From: Paenibacillus dendritiformis
GTDB taxonomy: Bacteria; Bacillota; Bacilli; Paenibacillales; Paenibacillaceae
Direction: 5' to 3'
DNA length: 64,000 nucleotides
Assembly (NCBI RefSeq): GCF_015845845.1
Contig: NZ_LDIG01000171.1
Span: 1 to 64,000 of the forward strand
Shown: one piece after another, positions 53,643 to 62,431 of the stretch
Layout of the letters: each line of letters begins with the position of its first letter
How positions within the stretch are numbered: position 1 is the first letter of the stretch
Position numbers and translations under genes: made by a program
The notes under the pieces: generated by a model
What the model saw: the letters and a program-made list of their open reading frames with translations, nothing else
What the model was told of the DNA's origin: nothing
Databases searched by the model: none

Positions 53643-56348
53643 TTAACGGATAGTAATGGACTTCGTTTTTTTATCCCATTTTACAGATAGGCCTAATTGT
53701 TCCGACACCAATCTCAGAGGGACTAAAGTACGACCTTGCCGGACGATCGGAGCGACGTCGGACTTACTTTTTTTCCCGTTCTGGGTAAACGTCTTCTCAC
53801 CCACGATCATATCGATCATCGAATTGCCGCGCAGCGCGGTCACCCGACTCGTCTTCCCATCCCAGTCGGTATCTCCGCCGAATGCGTCAATAATCGTGCG
53901 CACCGGCACGTAAGTGACGTTATTCAAGACCAACGGAGCGACATCGAGCTGCTGCTTCTCCCCGTTCAGTCGGGCTGTCTTGCTGCCTACCGTCAATTCC
54001 ATTGCAGGGCGGTTCAAGACGGCATCCGTTCCGGCCGGAAGCTTGACGATAAGATTATCGATCGCAACCGTGCCTTGCGGCACTCTTTCATCTTGATCCT
54101 CTTTTGGATTATATAAATAAATGCGCTTCAGCTTCGCTCCGGATGATAGATTCAGAGCGGACAGATCGGCCTCTACCGTCTTCCAGCCTTCCCAGTTCAC
54201 CGATTCCACAATGCTGATATAGTGCGCCTTGGAGCCGTCGTGAATCTCCATACGCAAATTGTTGAAGCTGTTATCTCCATAGACGTCCAGCTTCATTCCG
54301 CTCGTTCCGCCCGGCAAGGCGATGCCGCTGCCGCCGTTCAATTCGGCATAAGCGAATTTGTCGCCGGTTCCGGACGTCATGTCATAGGACAGCTTGAGCA
54401 CCTTGTCATTGGCGGAGCGGCCGCCAAATCCGCCTTCCACCGTCACCTTGCCCGTTGTCGCGTTCTTCGGCAGGCCGGAGAAAGCTACCGGATAGTTGAC
54501 CGCATTGAAGTCTTCCAGCTTCTTCTCCGCTCCCGGAGTAAGCGGGATCATCGTCCGCATGCCGTCATAGCTCGCAATCGCGTACCCGATCTTTCCGCCC
54601 TCTGGCACGGAATCGACCTGCAGCACGCCGTCGGCGACCGTACCCTTGAATCCGCGCAGCTCCCATTGCACGGAGCTGGTTGGCAGCGTGGCGGTACTGC
54701 CATCCTGCAGCGTCACCTTGACCGGCAGCGCAGCCTTCGTACCGGCAACCAACGGCGCCGAAGAAGCGCCAATGCGAATTTCGTCGATCTGATCCGCCCC
54801 GATGACCTGGACCTTTTCCGTCGTCTTCGCCCCGCCGGACGTCGCCGTGACCTCCGCGGTTCCGGCCTTCATCGCCGTGAAGGCGGAGCCGTTCCATTTC
54901 AGCTTGTCATTGCTGGAGCTCCATTTGATGTCAGCGGTTGAGGCATCAACCGGATTGTAATACTGGTCATAAGCCTTCAAGCTAAAGGTTGCTTGCTGGC
55001 CGATGAACAGGGTCTTTTCTCCGGCCAGGGTCATGCCCTTGACTTCTCCCTTCGGAGCGGTCGTATACACGCCGATTCCGTTGACGACCGAACGGATATT
55101 ATTGCCGCCTTCCTTCGTCTCGAAGGTCAGCTTCGTCTCCGTCTCGCCCAGCGGACGGTTGGCCATCGTCGTCGATCCGCCTCCGTCGAGGTTGACCGCC
55201 CGCCATATGCCGGCCTCTGCCAAAGCTTGCTGGAATTCCTTCAACGTCAAGCCTGAGCTGATGCTGTTCGATTGCGCCGTAACGAGGTACGCATAGCGCC
55301 CGTCCTTCGAATAGCCGACTGCCGTTCTCGCCGTTGCCGATCCGCCGCTGATTCCGCTCGTATCGCGGGTGAAGCTGACGGTCTTGCCATTGTCAACGAG
55401 CAACGTATGGCCGCTTATCATCATCTGGAAGGAGGAAGGATCAACCGACTGTCCATTGCTCTGCGCGATGAGATGATAGTTCGCCTCCACGCTTGCCCCG
55501 ACCTGCAGATTGTTCCGCATGAACTGCGCCGCCGTTCCGTGTCCGCGCAAAATGTAGCCATCCTCCGGAACCTCGATCGGCAGCGGGCCCGATTCCGATA
55601 TTTGTTCAACCACGCCGTTCCGGACCAGCGCCTCGGTCGGAGTCGTCGAGCTGTCATTCGGACGGACCGTGCCCTTCCAAGCGCTCGTATAAATATACAA
55701 CGCGTTGATATGGCTGTGCTGGCCGCCCGGCTCCTTATTGTATTTCATCTTGTTAATGCCCGCGAGCGGGAACGTCTGGCCATCCGGCAGGTGGACGCTG
55801 CCTTCGAACCGGTATTGATCGATGGTCGGCGTGCCGTCCTGCTTGACCGCGAAGGCATACATGCCCTGCAGCTCCGCAGGGCTCGTGATCAGGACCCCGT
55901 CATCAATCGAGGCGCCCATCGGCACGCGATCCGAGCTCATCATCCAGTAGTCTCCGTTTACCCCCGCCACAGCGCCGGTTTCCTTAGTCATTCGCGTTAC
56001 CGTCTGGCCTACGGCCGTCTTGCCGTTCTGGCCGGTCATGACATCGAGCTTGATGTACGGATTTTTCAGATCCGCCTCAATAATGTTGAGAATGGTCGTG
56101 TACGTCTTGCTATTGCGAACCGTCTTATATTGATAGGTGACGAGCTTGGCTCCCGAGGTGATAATTTCCTCGCTCAACTTCTTGAGCGACTGAACGGATC
56201 CGCTCGCTTCAACGACCGCCGGAGTTCCCCAACTCCAGCCTGCTGCCGGCTGCATCAACAGCGCGCCCGACAACACCAATACAACGGCTACCCGGACACC
56301 CGCGTGCCGCTTCGGCATCCGCCCATCGGATGCTTCGATTCTCTTCAT
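53643..56348 (-). CDS. exported phosphodiester-glycosidase-like protein with copper-amine-oxidase-N domain
   Basis: A large secreted protein, ~901 residues. A basic start with signal peptide (~15-45) is followed by a NAGPA/DUF2233 phosphodiester glycosidase domain (~85-420, with GVNGDYWMMSSDRVPMG and AVNLDGGGSTTM). Next are a bacterial Ig-like (BIG2) segment (~435-530), a beta-rich carbohydrate-binding-like part (~620-770), and a C-terminal Cu-amine-oxidase-N1 domain pair (~775-901). I use ATG 56348, behind GGGAGAG. Such proteins are thought to act on cell-wall or extracellular glycans; the substrate is not known. Confidence 0.82.
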   Translation of the reverse strand: MKRIEASDGRMPKRHAGVRVAVVLVLSGALLMQPAAGWSWGTPAVVEASGSVQSLKKLSEEIITSGAKLVTYQYKTVRNSKTYTTILNIIEADLKNPYIKLDVMTGQNGKTAVGQTVTRMTKETGAVAGVNGDYWMMSSDRVPMGASIDDGVLITSPAELQGMYAFAVKQDGTPTIDQYRFEGSVHLPDGQTFPLAGINKMKYNKEPGGQHSHINALYIYTSAWKGTVRPNDSSTTPTEALVRNGVVEQISESGPLPIEVPEDGYILRGHGTAAQFMRNNLQVGASVEANYHLIAQSNGQSVDPSSFQMMISGHTLLVDNGKTVSFTRDTSGISGGSATARTAVGYSKDGRYAYLVTAQSNSISSGLTLKEFQQALAEAGIWRAVNLDGGGSTTMANRPLGETETKLTFETKEGGNNIRSVVNGIGVYTTAPKGEVKGMTLAGEKTLFIGQQATFSLKAYDQYYNPVDASTADIKWSSSNDKLKWNGSAFTAMKAGTAEVTATSGGAKTTEKVQVIGADQIDEIRIGASSAPLVAGTKAALPVKVTLQDGSTATLPTSSVQWELRGFKGTVADGVLQVDSVPEGGKIGYAIASYDGMRTMIPLTPGAEKKLEDFNAVNYPVAFSGLPKNATTGKVTVEGGFGGRSANDKVLKLSYDMTSGTGDKFAYAELNGGSGIALPGGTSGMKLDVYGDNSFNNLRMEIHDGSKAHYISIVESVNWEGWKTVEADLSALNLSSGAKLKRIYLYNPKEDQDERVPQGTVAIDNLIVKLPAGTDAVLNRPAMELTVGSKTARLNGEKQQLDVAPLVLNNVTYVPVRTIIDAFGGDTDWDGKTSRVTALRGNSMIDMIVGEKTFTQNGKKSKSDVAPIVRQGRTLVPLRLVSEQLGLSVKWDKKTKSITIR

Positions 56349-56498
56349 GTTTCTACTCTCCCATTTCCTTGCTAGTATGTAATTTGACAACTGTGAAGAC
56401 AATAAACCTATAAACTCTATTACATATAGACGACTCTATTCTACTAAAAGTTGCGTTTCTGTAACCAAATATCCTATATTTCCCGGGACATATAACGA

Positions 56499-56543
56499 CA
56501 AAAAGCCCCATCCTCTGTTCCCCGACAAAGGATGGGGCTTTGT
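56499..56543 (-). terminator. intrinsic terminator of the SLH protein gene
   Basis: Stem AAAGCCCCATCCT / AGGATGGGGCTTT with a 14-base loop, then TTTTTG on the minus strand. Confidence 0.85.
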
Positions 56544-56552
56544 AATATAGAT

Positions 56553-59500
56553 TTAGAAGTTGATCGTAATATGATCGATCGACAGCAACAACCGGCGCAG
56601 CAGGATCGCCGCTTGGGCTCTCGTTGCCGAGCCTTTCGGATCGAATTTGTCCCGCTTCACGCCTTGAATCAGGCCTGATTGCACGGCTTGAGCCACGGTT
56701 GGAGCTCCGAGTCTCGTAATGTGCTTGCTGTCTTTGAATACGCTCAGCACCGTCGTTGTCGTCCGCGGCAGACTATGTCCGGCCGCCTCCGACGCCCGCA
56801 CCATCATCTGCGTCAATTGCTCCCGGGTGATGCTGTCGTTCGGCTTGAAGGTGCCGTCCGGGAACCCGCTGATAATGCCAGCCTTAATCGCTGCGCCGAT
56901 ATAGGCGCCGTTGATCGTGGAATTGCTCACATCCGGGAAGCGCTTGGCCGCTTCCGCATTCGGTTCCAGTCCGAGAGCCCGCGAGATGGCAACAGCGAAT
57001 TCCTCCCGCGTAATCGGCTTGTTCGGCTCGAACTTCGTGCTGCTGCGTCCTTCCATAATCATTTTGGCAGACATGGCCGTCATATCATTGTTAGCCCAAT
57101 GGCTCGTCACATCGATATAGACTTTATTGCCGATTGTCAACGCGGCAATCACGCTCTTCTTCACCTTGGTTACGCCAACCGTGACCGTACCGGAGCGGTA
57201 CAGCTTCGTCGGAAGATAGGCCAGTTGGCTGTTGCTCGTCTGATACTCGACAATCGCGGTCCGATTCGCCGTAACCGTATCGGTCGTTCTTATTTTAATG
57301 ACGGCTTCCATCTTCAACTCGGTCAAACCGCTGACCTGGCTGCCGGAATAGCCGTATAACGTAAACTGATGCGCCCGCACCAACGCGGTCGCCTGTATCC
57401 GGCTCAACGCATTCACGATGTTGGTCTGCTGCGATTGGGCCGGCTCAATCTCGATGAGCAAGTAAGAGTTCGAGATCGAGCCTTTCAAGCTCTGCACGAT
57501 CTGAATAATCGTATCGCGGCTAATCGTGATGCCGTACAGCATGTTCCCATACTTGATGGCGAACAATACCGGCTCCTTCGCGATATAGGCGGAATCGAAC
57601 GCGCTCAACGGAATGGACACCCGTGCCGCTGTCTCTCCCGACGGCACTTCATACATCAGTTGCTTATCCGCGCCGCCCGAGGTGGCCACGAACTGAAAGG
57701 CGGTCTTCAGCTTGTTCGCGTCCAACGTATAGCGGTTGACCACTTGCCCGCTGGTGGCGCGGTCGGAGGACTTCTGCGCCGCATCATCCACGAGCACGAA
57801 CATGGAGTCGATAAAGGAGGTATCCTTCGCCAGCTTGACGAAATTGGCCCCTGCCAAGTCCTCCAGGCTTACCGTCACGTTCATATTGCTGAACGTCTTA
57901 ATCTCCACGCCCGATGTCGATCGGATGGCTCTCGTTCCGCCTCCGTTATAACTTACGGTCAACTCGTCCGCCTTCGCCGGCGGATTCAACAGCTCGATGG
58001 TTACCTTCGTGCCGCTGACATTCACCTGTCTGACCGACACCAGTTGGCTGCCGGCACGAACATAGAATGGTCCGTTAGAGGAGAACTGCATGCTCTCCAG
58101 CGTTTTGTTGAACGTCAATACGATCGAAGGCGAGGTCCAATTCGCCGATTGCACGACCGGCGTGTCGCTGTCTGTCGTATTGCCGACAGAGACAAGATTC
58201 AGGTTCACCGCGAAATTTCCGTTCAGATCTTTTAACTGCGGATAGCCCCGGACATACGACACCGTAACGATGTCAGTCTTGAGTACGGCCGATTGCAGCG
58301 TCAGGAACACTTTGTTCTCTTTAATTTCGACCTTAGTTACATACCGGGCCTTCTCATTCACTAGGACCGAGAAATGGCTCACCAACGGGATAGAGTTTAT
58401 ATCAAGCGCCTTATTATAGGTCAGCGTCAACCGATTCCCGGTAACGCCGGTCTCCGTTAGTTGAGGAGGCTGCTTATCATGCGTATTGCGCACGAAGACG
58501 CCCTCAAAGGCTGAAATTCTTCCTCCACGCGTATCCTCCAGCGGGTAACTGCCTGGCGTGTAGCTAACCTTCACCACTTCACCATCCGAGGCATACCGAT
58601 TCAGCGTAAGGTAGATGTACGACCCGCTATTCGTAATTTTATCGATACCGACAGCAGATCCATTGAACGTAACGGTGAACTGGCTGTACGCGTTTGTAGA
58701 TACGCTCTTTAACGACTCATTCAAGATGATGACTAATTTATCATTCGTAACAAAGCTCTCTCTTACATTCGTGAGAGAGGAAGTGACTTTATTTTCTACA
58801 TTTCGGGCGCTGAAGGCGGCAGCCGCGTTGCCCAATACATCTCGAACAAGCTTGAACTTCCCGGCATAACTAATACGGACATCCTGCCCCACGGAGACGC
58901 CGCTCTCCAGAGAAACATATACATAATTCCCTGACGTATACGCATTGTCTACCCGGCGTTCCTGATTGTTTACCGTGACCTTAAATTCATTCGCTGGCGG
59001 ATTCGCGGTCGAGTCCAGTGCTTTATTGTACCGAATTTGTATGATCGAGCTATTATACATTTTGATGTCTTCAACCGTCGGCGGATTGCGATCCGTTACT
59101 CCAGTCGAAAATGTCCATGCATTAGAGAGACCCTGGAATTCATTACCCGATCGATCCTTTACGGCCCCGCGTGCAATATTTACGGTATAGACTGTATTAT
59201 CCTGCAATCTGCCGTTATTGCCTTTCAGAAGAATCCATAGCTCTTTTTCATTATTGACTCGGACATCAATCGATTCCTTTATCGAACTGCCCTGCCGAAT
59301 CAGTTCTACCCCAGAACCGGTATATATAATCGGTTTATTGAATGTAGCGATAATTACATTTGATACCGACACCCCAGCTGTATTCCGCGATGGATGAAAA
59401 GTGGTGATTGTCGGAGCCGACGTGTCAATGGGAACCGTCTGAAAGCTCCAAGAATCGGCTTTTGTTGTAAAATAACCGTCGGCATTGCGGAAGGCTCCCG

Positions 59501-60503
59501 CCGGTATTTCAATCGTATATGTCTGATTCTGTTCGAATGACAGCGCGTTGGATTGAAGCATAGTTGTGCCGCCGCCTGTTAAAGAAGTAACCAAAATTTT
59601 ATGCTTAATCTTTCCATCGGAAGACTTGATCAATATTTCGCCGCTTCCTTGATAGGCTGGCTTATCAAATGTAAGCTCCAGCCGCATCGTTTGGACTGCT
59701 CCCGGGCCCGGGGCCGGGACTTTTTTCACGATTGAAGGCGGAATTGTATCTGTTCCGCGCGCCGTCTCAAAATACCACTTCACCGCATCTGAAATTCCCT
59801 CTACCGGAGTGCCATCCAATTCAATGAAAGCTCCTTCAGGCATTCTAATATAATAGGCGGTTCCTGCATCCAGCTTATACTTGATTGTATAGGCCGCTAC
59901 TGTCCCATTTGCTCTCAATTCAAAGTCGGAAGCTCGAATTTCGGCAACAATTTTACCAGTACTTAATGAAATGATCTCGATCAATCCAGAGCCCGCTTTG
60001 ACCGGCTGCTTAAAGGTAATTTCAAGACTCGGGGTAACACTAACCTCCTTCCCTTGCGGAGAATAGGATTCCACTTGCGGTTCAGACTTGACCGTAAATG
60101 ACCAGGACTGTGCCTCAATGAATTTGTTAGTCGACTGTGTATAGAACATAAGGCGATCAATGGTAACATCATAAGTCGCCCCCCGCTCCAGAGGCGGCAT
60201 ACCGGACAGCGTAAAGGTCTGGTTATCAGCCGTGGTCACAAGGCCGCTGCCATCCTTGCCGTCCTGCGAAAACTTCAACGGTGTTCCTCCGCCCCGTTTC
60301 GTGACGGTAACGAATCCGTTGACCATCACCATCCGTTGTGTGAACGAGAATTGGATGGGGGAGTTAAGCGGGACTACAGCCTGCCCTGTCGCTGTAATGC
60401 TTGGATCTGTGACAGCTTCCGCGCGCACGATCCCAAGTCCCCATCCTATCGCTCCACTTATCAGTATCACGATGGCAAGTAAGGCCGAGAGCCATCTCTT
60501 CAT
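56553..60503 (-). CDS. SLH-domain surface protein with Ig-like repeats
   Basis: A cell-surface protein of 1316 residues. After a signal peptide (~1-30) come about four SbsA-type Ig-like domains (~33-475), each carrying a V..SPS..I.ITFNKP-like opening. Then come about four SwmB-like repeats (~478-880; pattern ..L.L.YNKALDS..P....F.V.VN). A less defined ~250-residue region follows, then three SLH domains (~1140-1316; YIDVTSHWANNDMTAMS, FPDVSNSTINGAYIGAAIKAGIISGFPDGTFKPN, FKDSKHITRLGAPTVAQAV). SLH domains bind pyruvylated wall polymers. The start is ATG 60503. The repeats suggest an adhesive or structural role; no enzyme domain is recognisable. Confidence 0.88.
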   Translation of the reverse strand: MKRWLSALLAIVILISGAIGWGLGIVRAEAVTDPSITATGQAVVPLNSPIQFSFTQRMVMVNGFVTVTKRGGGTPLKFSQDGKDGSGLVTTADNQTFTLSGMPPLERGATYDVTIDRLMFYTQSTNKFIEAQSWSFTVKSEPQVESYSPQGKEVSVTPSLEITFKQPVKAGSGLIEIISLSTGKIVAEIRASDFELRANGTVAAYTIKYKLDAGTAYYIRMPEGAFIELDGTPVEGISDAVKWYFETARGTDTIPPSIVKKVPAPGPGAVQTMRLELTFDKPAYQGSGEILIKSSDGKIKHKILVTSLTGGGTTMLQSNALSFEQNQTYTIEIPAGAFRNADGYFTTKADSWSFQTVPIDTSAPTITTFHPSRNTAGVSVSNVIIATFNKPIIYTGSGVELIRQGSSIKESIDVRVNNEKELWILLKGNNGRLQDNTVYTVNIARGAVKDRSGNEFQGLSNAWTFSTGVTDRNPPTVEDIKMYNSSIIQIRYNKALDSTANPPANEFKVTVNNQERRVDNAYTSGNYVYVSLESGVSVGQDVRISYAGKFKLVRDVLGNAAAAFSARNVENKVTSSLTNVRESFVTNDKLVIILNESLKSVSTNAYSQFTVTFNGSAVGIDKITNSGSYIYLTLNRYASDGEVVKVSYTPGSYPLEDTRGGRISAFEGVFVRNTHDKQPPQLTETGVTGNRLTLTYNKALDINSIPLVSHFSVLVNEKARYVTKVEIKENKVFLTLQSAVLKTDIVTVSYVRGYPQLKDLNGNFAVNLNLVSVGNTTDSDTPVVQSANWTSPSIVLTFNKTLESMQFSSNGPFYVRAGSQLVSVRQVNVSGTKVTIELLNPPAKADELTVSYNGGGTRAIRSTSGVEIKTFSNMNVTVSLEDLAGANFVKLAKDTSFIDSMFVLVDDAAQKSSDRATSGQVVNRYTLDANKLKTAFQFVATSGGADKQLMYEVPSGETAARVSIPLSAFDSAYIAKEPVLFAIKYGNMLYGITISRDTIIQIVQSLKGSISNSYLLIEIEPAQSQQTNIVNALSRIQATALVRAHQFTLYGYSGSQVSGLTELKMEAVIKIRTTDTVTANRTAIVEYQTSNSQLAYLPTKLYRSGTVTVGVTKVKKSVIAALTIGNKVYIDVTSHWANNDMTAMSAKMIMEGRSSTKFEPNKPITREEFAVAISRALGLEPNAEAAKRFPDVSNSTINGAYIGAAIKAGIISGFPDGTFKPNDSITREQLTQMMVRASEAAGHSLPRTTTTVLSVFKDSKHITRLGAPTVAQAVQSGLIQGVKRDKFDPKGSATRAQAAILLRRLLLSIDHITINF

Positions 60504-60601
60504 TGCTGTTTGCTCCTTTCCTTCCGAAAGACAGTTGTACTTTATTTGTCGGTCAGAAAGGGCAATTTTTTTAGAACCGAGGGTAAGTTATCTATGAAAA
60601 C

Positions 60602-60638
60602 AAAAAACCTTCTTCCGCCCTATATAACAGAAGAAGGT
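60602..60638 (-). terminator. intrinsic terminator of metK
   Basis: Arms ACCTTCTTC / GAAGAAGGT (60607-60615 and 60630-60638), then T6 on the minus strand, right after the metK stop. Confidence 0.9.
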
Positions 60639-60649
60639 CTTTAAATATA

Positions 60650-61852
60650 TTATGCTCCAGCTTGCTCGCGGAGCGCATCGGCTTTGTCGGTCCGTTCCCA
60701 CGGAAGATCGACATCCGTACGTCCGAAGTGGCCGTATGCAGCCGTTTGCTTATAAATCGGCCGGCGCAGATCCAGCATGCTGATAATTCCGGCCGGACGC
60801 AAATCGAAGTTATTTTTAATCAGTTCAACGAGCTTTTCTTCACTTACTTTGCCCGTTCCGTACGTATCTACACTAATCGATACCGGGTTCGCTACGCCGA
60901 TGGCATACGCGAGCTGGATCTCGCATTTATCGGCCAGACCGGCTGCTACGATGTTTTTAGCCACATAGCGGGCCGCATACGCCGCAGAACGGTCTACCTT
61001 GGTCGGATCTTTGCCAGAAAAAGCGCCGCCGCCATGGCGCGCATAGCCGCCGTACGTATCGACGATGATTTTGCGTCCGGTCAATCCGGCATCGCCTTGA
61101 GGGCCGCCAATAACAAAGCGTCCTGTTGGATTGATAAAGTATTTCGTTTTCTCGTCCAGCCATTCAGCCGGCACGACTGGCGCGATAACGTGTTCACGAA
61201 TATCATTCTGGATTTGTTCCAGCGTCGCTTCTTCCGCATGCTGCGTCGATACGACGATTGTGTCTACACGCACTGGTTTGCCATCCATATATTCAATCGT
61301 AACTTGCGTTTTACCGTCCGGGCGAAGGTAAGGCAGCGTACCATCTTTGCGCACCTCGGACAGACGGCGTGCAATCCGGTGGGACAGCGCAATCGGCAGC
61401 GGCATCAATTCGGGCGTCTCATTCGATGCGAAGCCGAACATCAAGCCTTGGTCTCCCGCTCCGATATTGGCTGTCTCTTGCTGCATTTCACTTTCGTTAC
61501 GAGTTTCAATCGCTGCATTCACCCCTTGGGCGATATCAGGGGACTGCTCATTGAGCGAGGTCAAAACGGCACACGTACTATAATCGAAGCCATACTTGGC
61601 ACGTGTATAACCGATTTCCTTAATGGTATTCCGCACAATGGATGGAATATCCACATAATCCGCCTTGGTGCTGATTTCACCGATTACAAGTACTAATCCC
61701 GTAGCAACGGATACTTCACATGCAACACGAGCATTCGGATCGTTTGCCAAAAAGGCGTCCAACACCGCATCGGAAATCTGGTCGCATATTTTATCCGGGT
61801 GTCCTTCGGTTACGGACTCGGATGTGAACAGATGGCGTCCTTTCAATGACAT
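60650..61852 (-). CDS. metK: S-adenosylmethionine synthetase
   Basis: Makes SAM from methionine and ATP. The 400-residue protein has all three family domains, with [29 protein letters not shown] and [16 protein letters not shown]. The start is ATG 61852 behind TTAGGAGG. Its leader has a strong sigma-A promoter followed by a terminator-like hairpin but no recognisable S-box. Confidence 0.97.
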   Translation of the reverse strand: MSLKGRHLFTSESVTEGHPDKICDQISDAVLDAFLANDPNARVACEVSVATGLVLVIGEISTKADYVDIPSIVRNTIKEIGYTRAKYGFDYSTCAVLTSLNEQSPDIAQGVNAAIETRNESEMQQETANIGAGDQGLMFGFASNETPELMPLPIALSHRIARRLSEVRKDGTLPYLRPDGKTQVTIEYMDGKPVRVDTIVVSTQHAEEATLEQIQNDIREHVIAPVVPAEWLDEKTKYFINPTGRFVIGGPQGDAGLTGRKIIVDTYGGYARHGGGAFSGKDPTKVDRSAAYAARYVAKNIVAAGLADKCEIQLAYAIGVANPVSISVDTYGTGKVSEEKLVELIKNNFDLRPAGIISMLDLRRPIYKQTAAYGHFGRTDVDLPWERTDKADALREQAGA

Positions 61853-61903
61853 AGGACTCGACCTCCTAACCCTTAATATGGCTCCCTTGTGAGCAGCCTA
61901 AAC

Positions 61904-61936
61904 AAAAAACGAACCTTTTCCTTCATGGAAAAGGTT
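61904..61936 (-). terminator. terminator-like hairpin inside the metK leader
   Basis: Perfect 10-bp stem AACCTTTTCC / GGAAAAGGTT (61912-61921 with 61927-61936), then CG and T6 on the minus strand. It lies between the metK promoter and its ribosome binding site. The upstream segment GAAGG at about 61948 could pair with the CCTTTTC of the first arm as an antiterminator. Confidence 0.7.
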
Positions 61937-61959
61937 GTTATACCAGCCTTCGAAAAATC

Positions 61960-61988
61960 ATAATACTTGATTTGTCGGGTCCTGTCAA
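61960..61988 (-). promoter_or_regulatory. sigma-A promoter of metK
   Basis: Consensus TTGACA (61988-61983) and TATTAT (61965-61960) with exactly 17 bp between on the minus strand. Transcription should start near 61953. Confidence 0.85.
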
Positions 61989-62012
61989 TGAATGAACAAA
62001 AAGTTCTTCTGC

Positions 62013-62276
62013 CTATTTTTGCCGCAACGCATGGGTCACGAGACGCTTCGTAATCTCGCCGCCAACGGAGCCTGCATCACGTGAGGTTAGATGCCCCCAG
62101 TCATCGCGATGGGCCGCCGGTTGGGCTGGCATGCTCCCCAGTTCAGATGCAAATTCCGTATCCATCCCCAAGTACGCCCCTTGATGAGCCACAGGCAGTC
62201 CGAATTCGGCAGCAATTTCATATTTCATTTGATAAAGTGCATTTTTACTGTCAGGAACCAGCTTTTTTCTCGCCAC
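62013..62276 (-). CDS. alpha/beta-type small acid-soluble spore protein
   Basis: Coats and protects DNA in the dormant spore and is degraded by Gpr at germination. The 87-residue protein has the protease cleavage context MKYEIAAEFG and the C-terminal family motif GSVGGEITKRLV. The start is GTG 62276 behind GAAGGAGG. It is slightly longer than usual (60-75 residues) because of a central Gln/Ala/Pro stretch. Confidence 0.93.
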   Translation of the reverse strand: MARKKLVPDSKNALYQMKYEIAAEFGLPVAHQGAYLGMDTEFASELGSMPAQPAAHRDDWGHLTSRDAGSVGGEITKRLVTHALRQK

Positions 62277-62293
62277 GGAATGATTCCTCCTTC

Positions 62294-62315
62294 AGGTATC
62301 GTTATACCTATTATG
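62294..62315 (-). promoter_or_regulatory. sigma-G-like -10 and leader palindrome of the SASP gene
   Basis: CATAATA (62315-62309, minus strand) fits the sigma-G -10 box; a matching -35 is weak. Just downstream GGTAT-AACG-ATACC is a small perfect hairpin in the leader. Confidence 0.4.
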
Positions 62316-62392
62316 CCCATCAGGAGCCGAGCCACCCGCAGGAAATGTTGCCCGCCTTGCCAGCTCATGCTAAAAATTATTTATGGCAACCT

Positions 62393-62420
62393 AAAAAAAT
62401 CCCCTCAGTAAGAGGGGATT
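62393..62420 (-). terminator. intrinsic terminator of the partial secreted-protein gene
   Basis: Stem AATCCCCTC / GAGGGGATT with loop TTACT, then T7 on the minus strand. Confidence 0.9.
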
Positions 62421-62431
62421 GCAGGAATAAA

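Noticed and set aside
61853..62010. S-box (SAM-I) riboswitch before metK
   Set aside because: The leader is about 100 bases and lacks the multi-stem core; only a simple terminator-like hairpin is visible.
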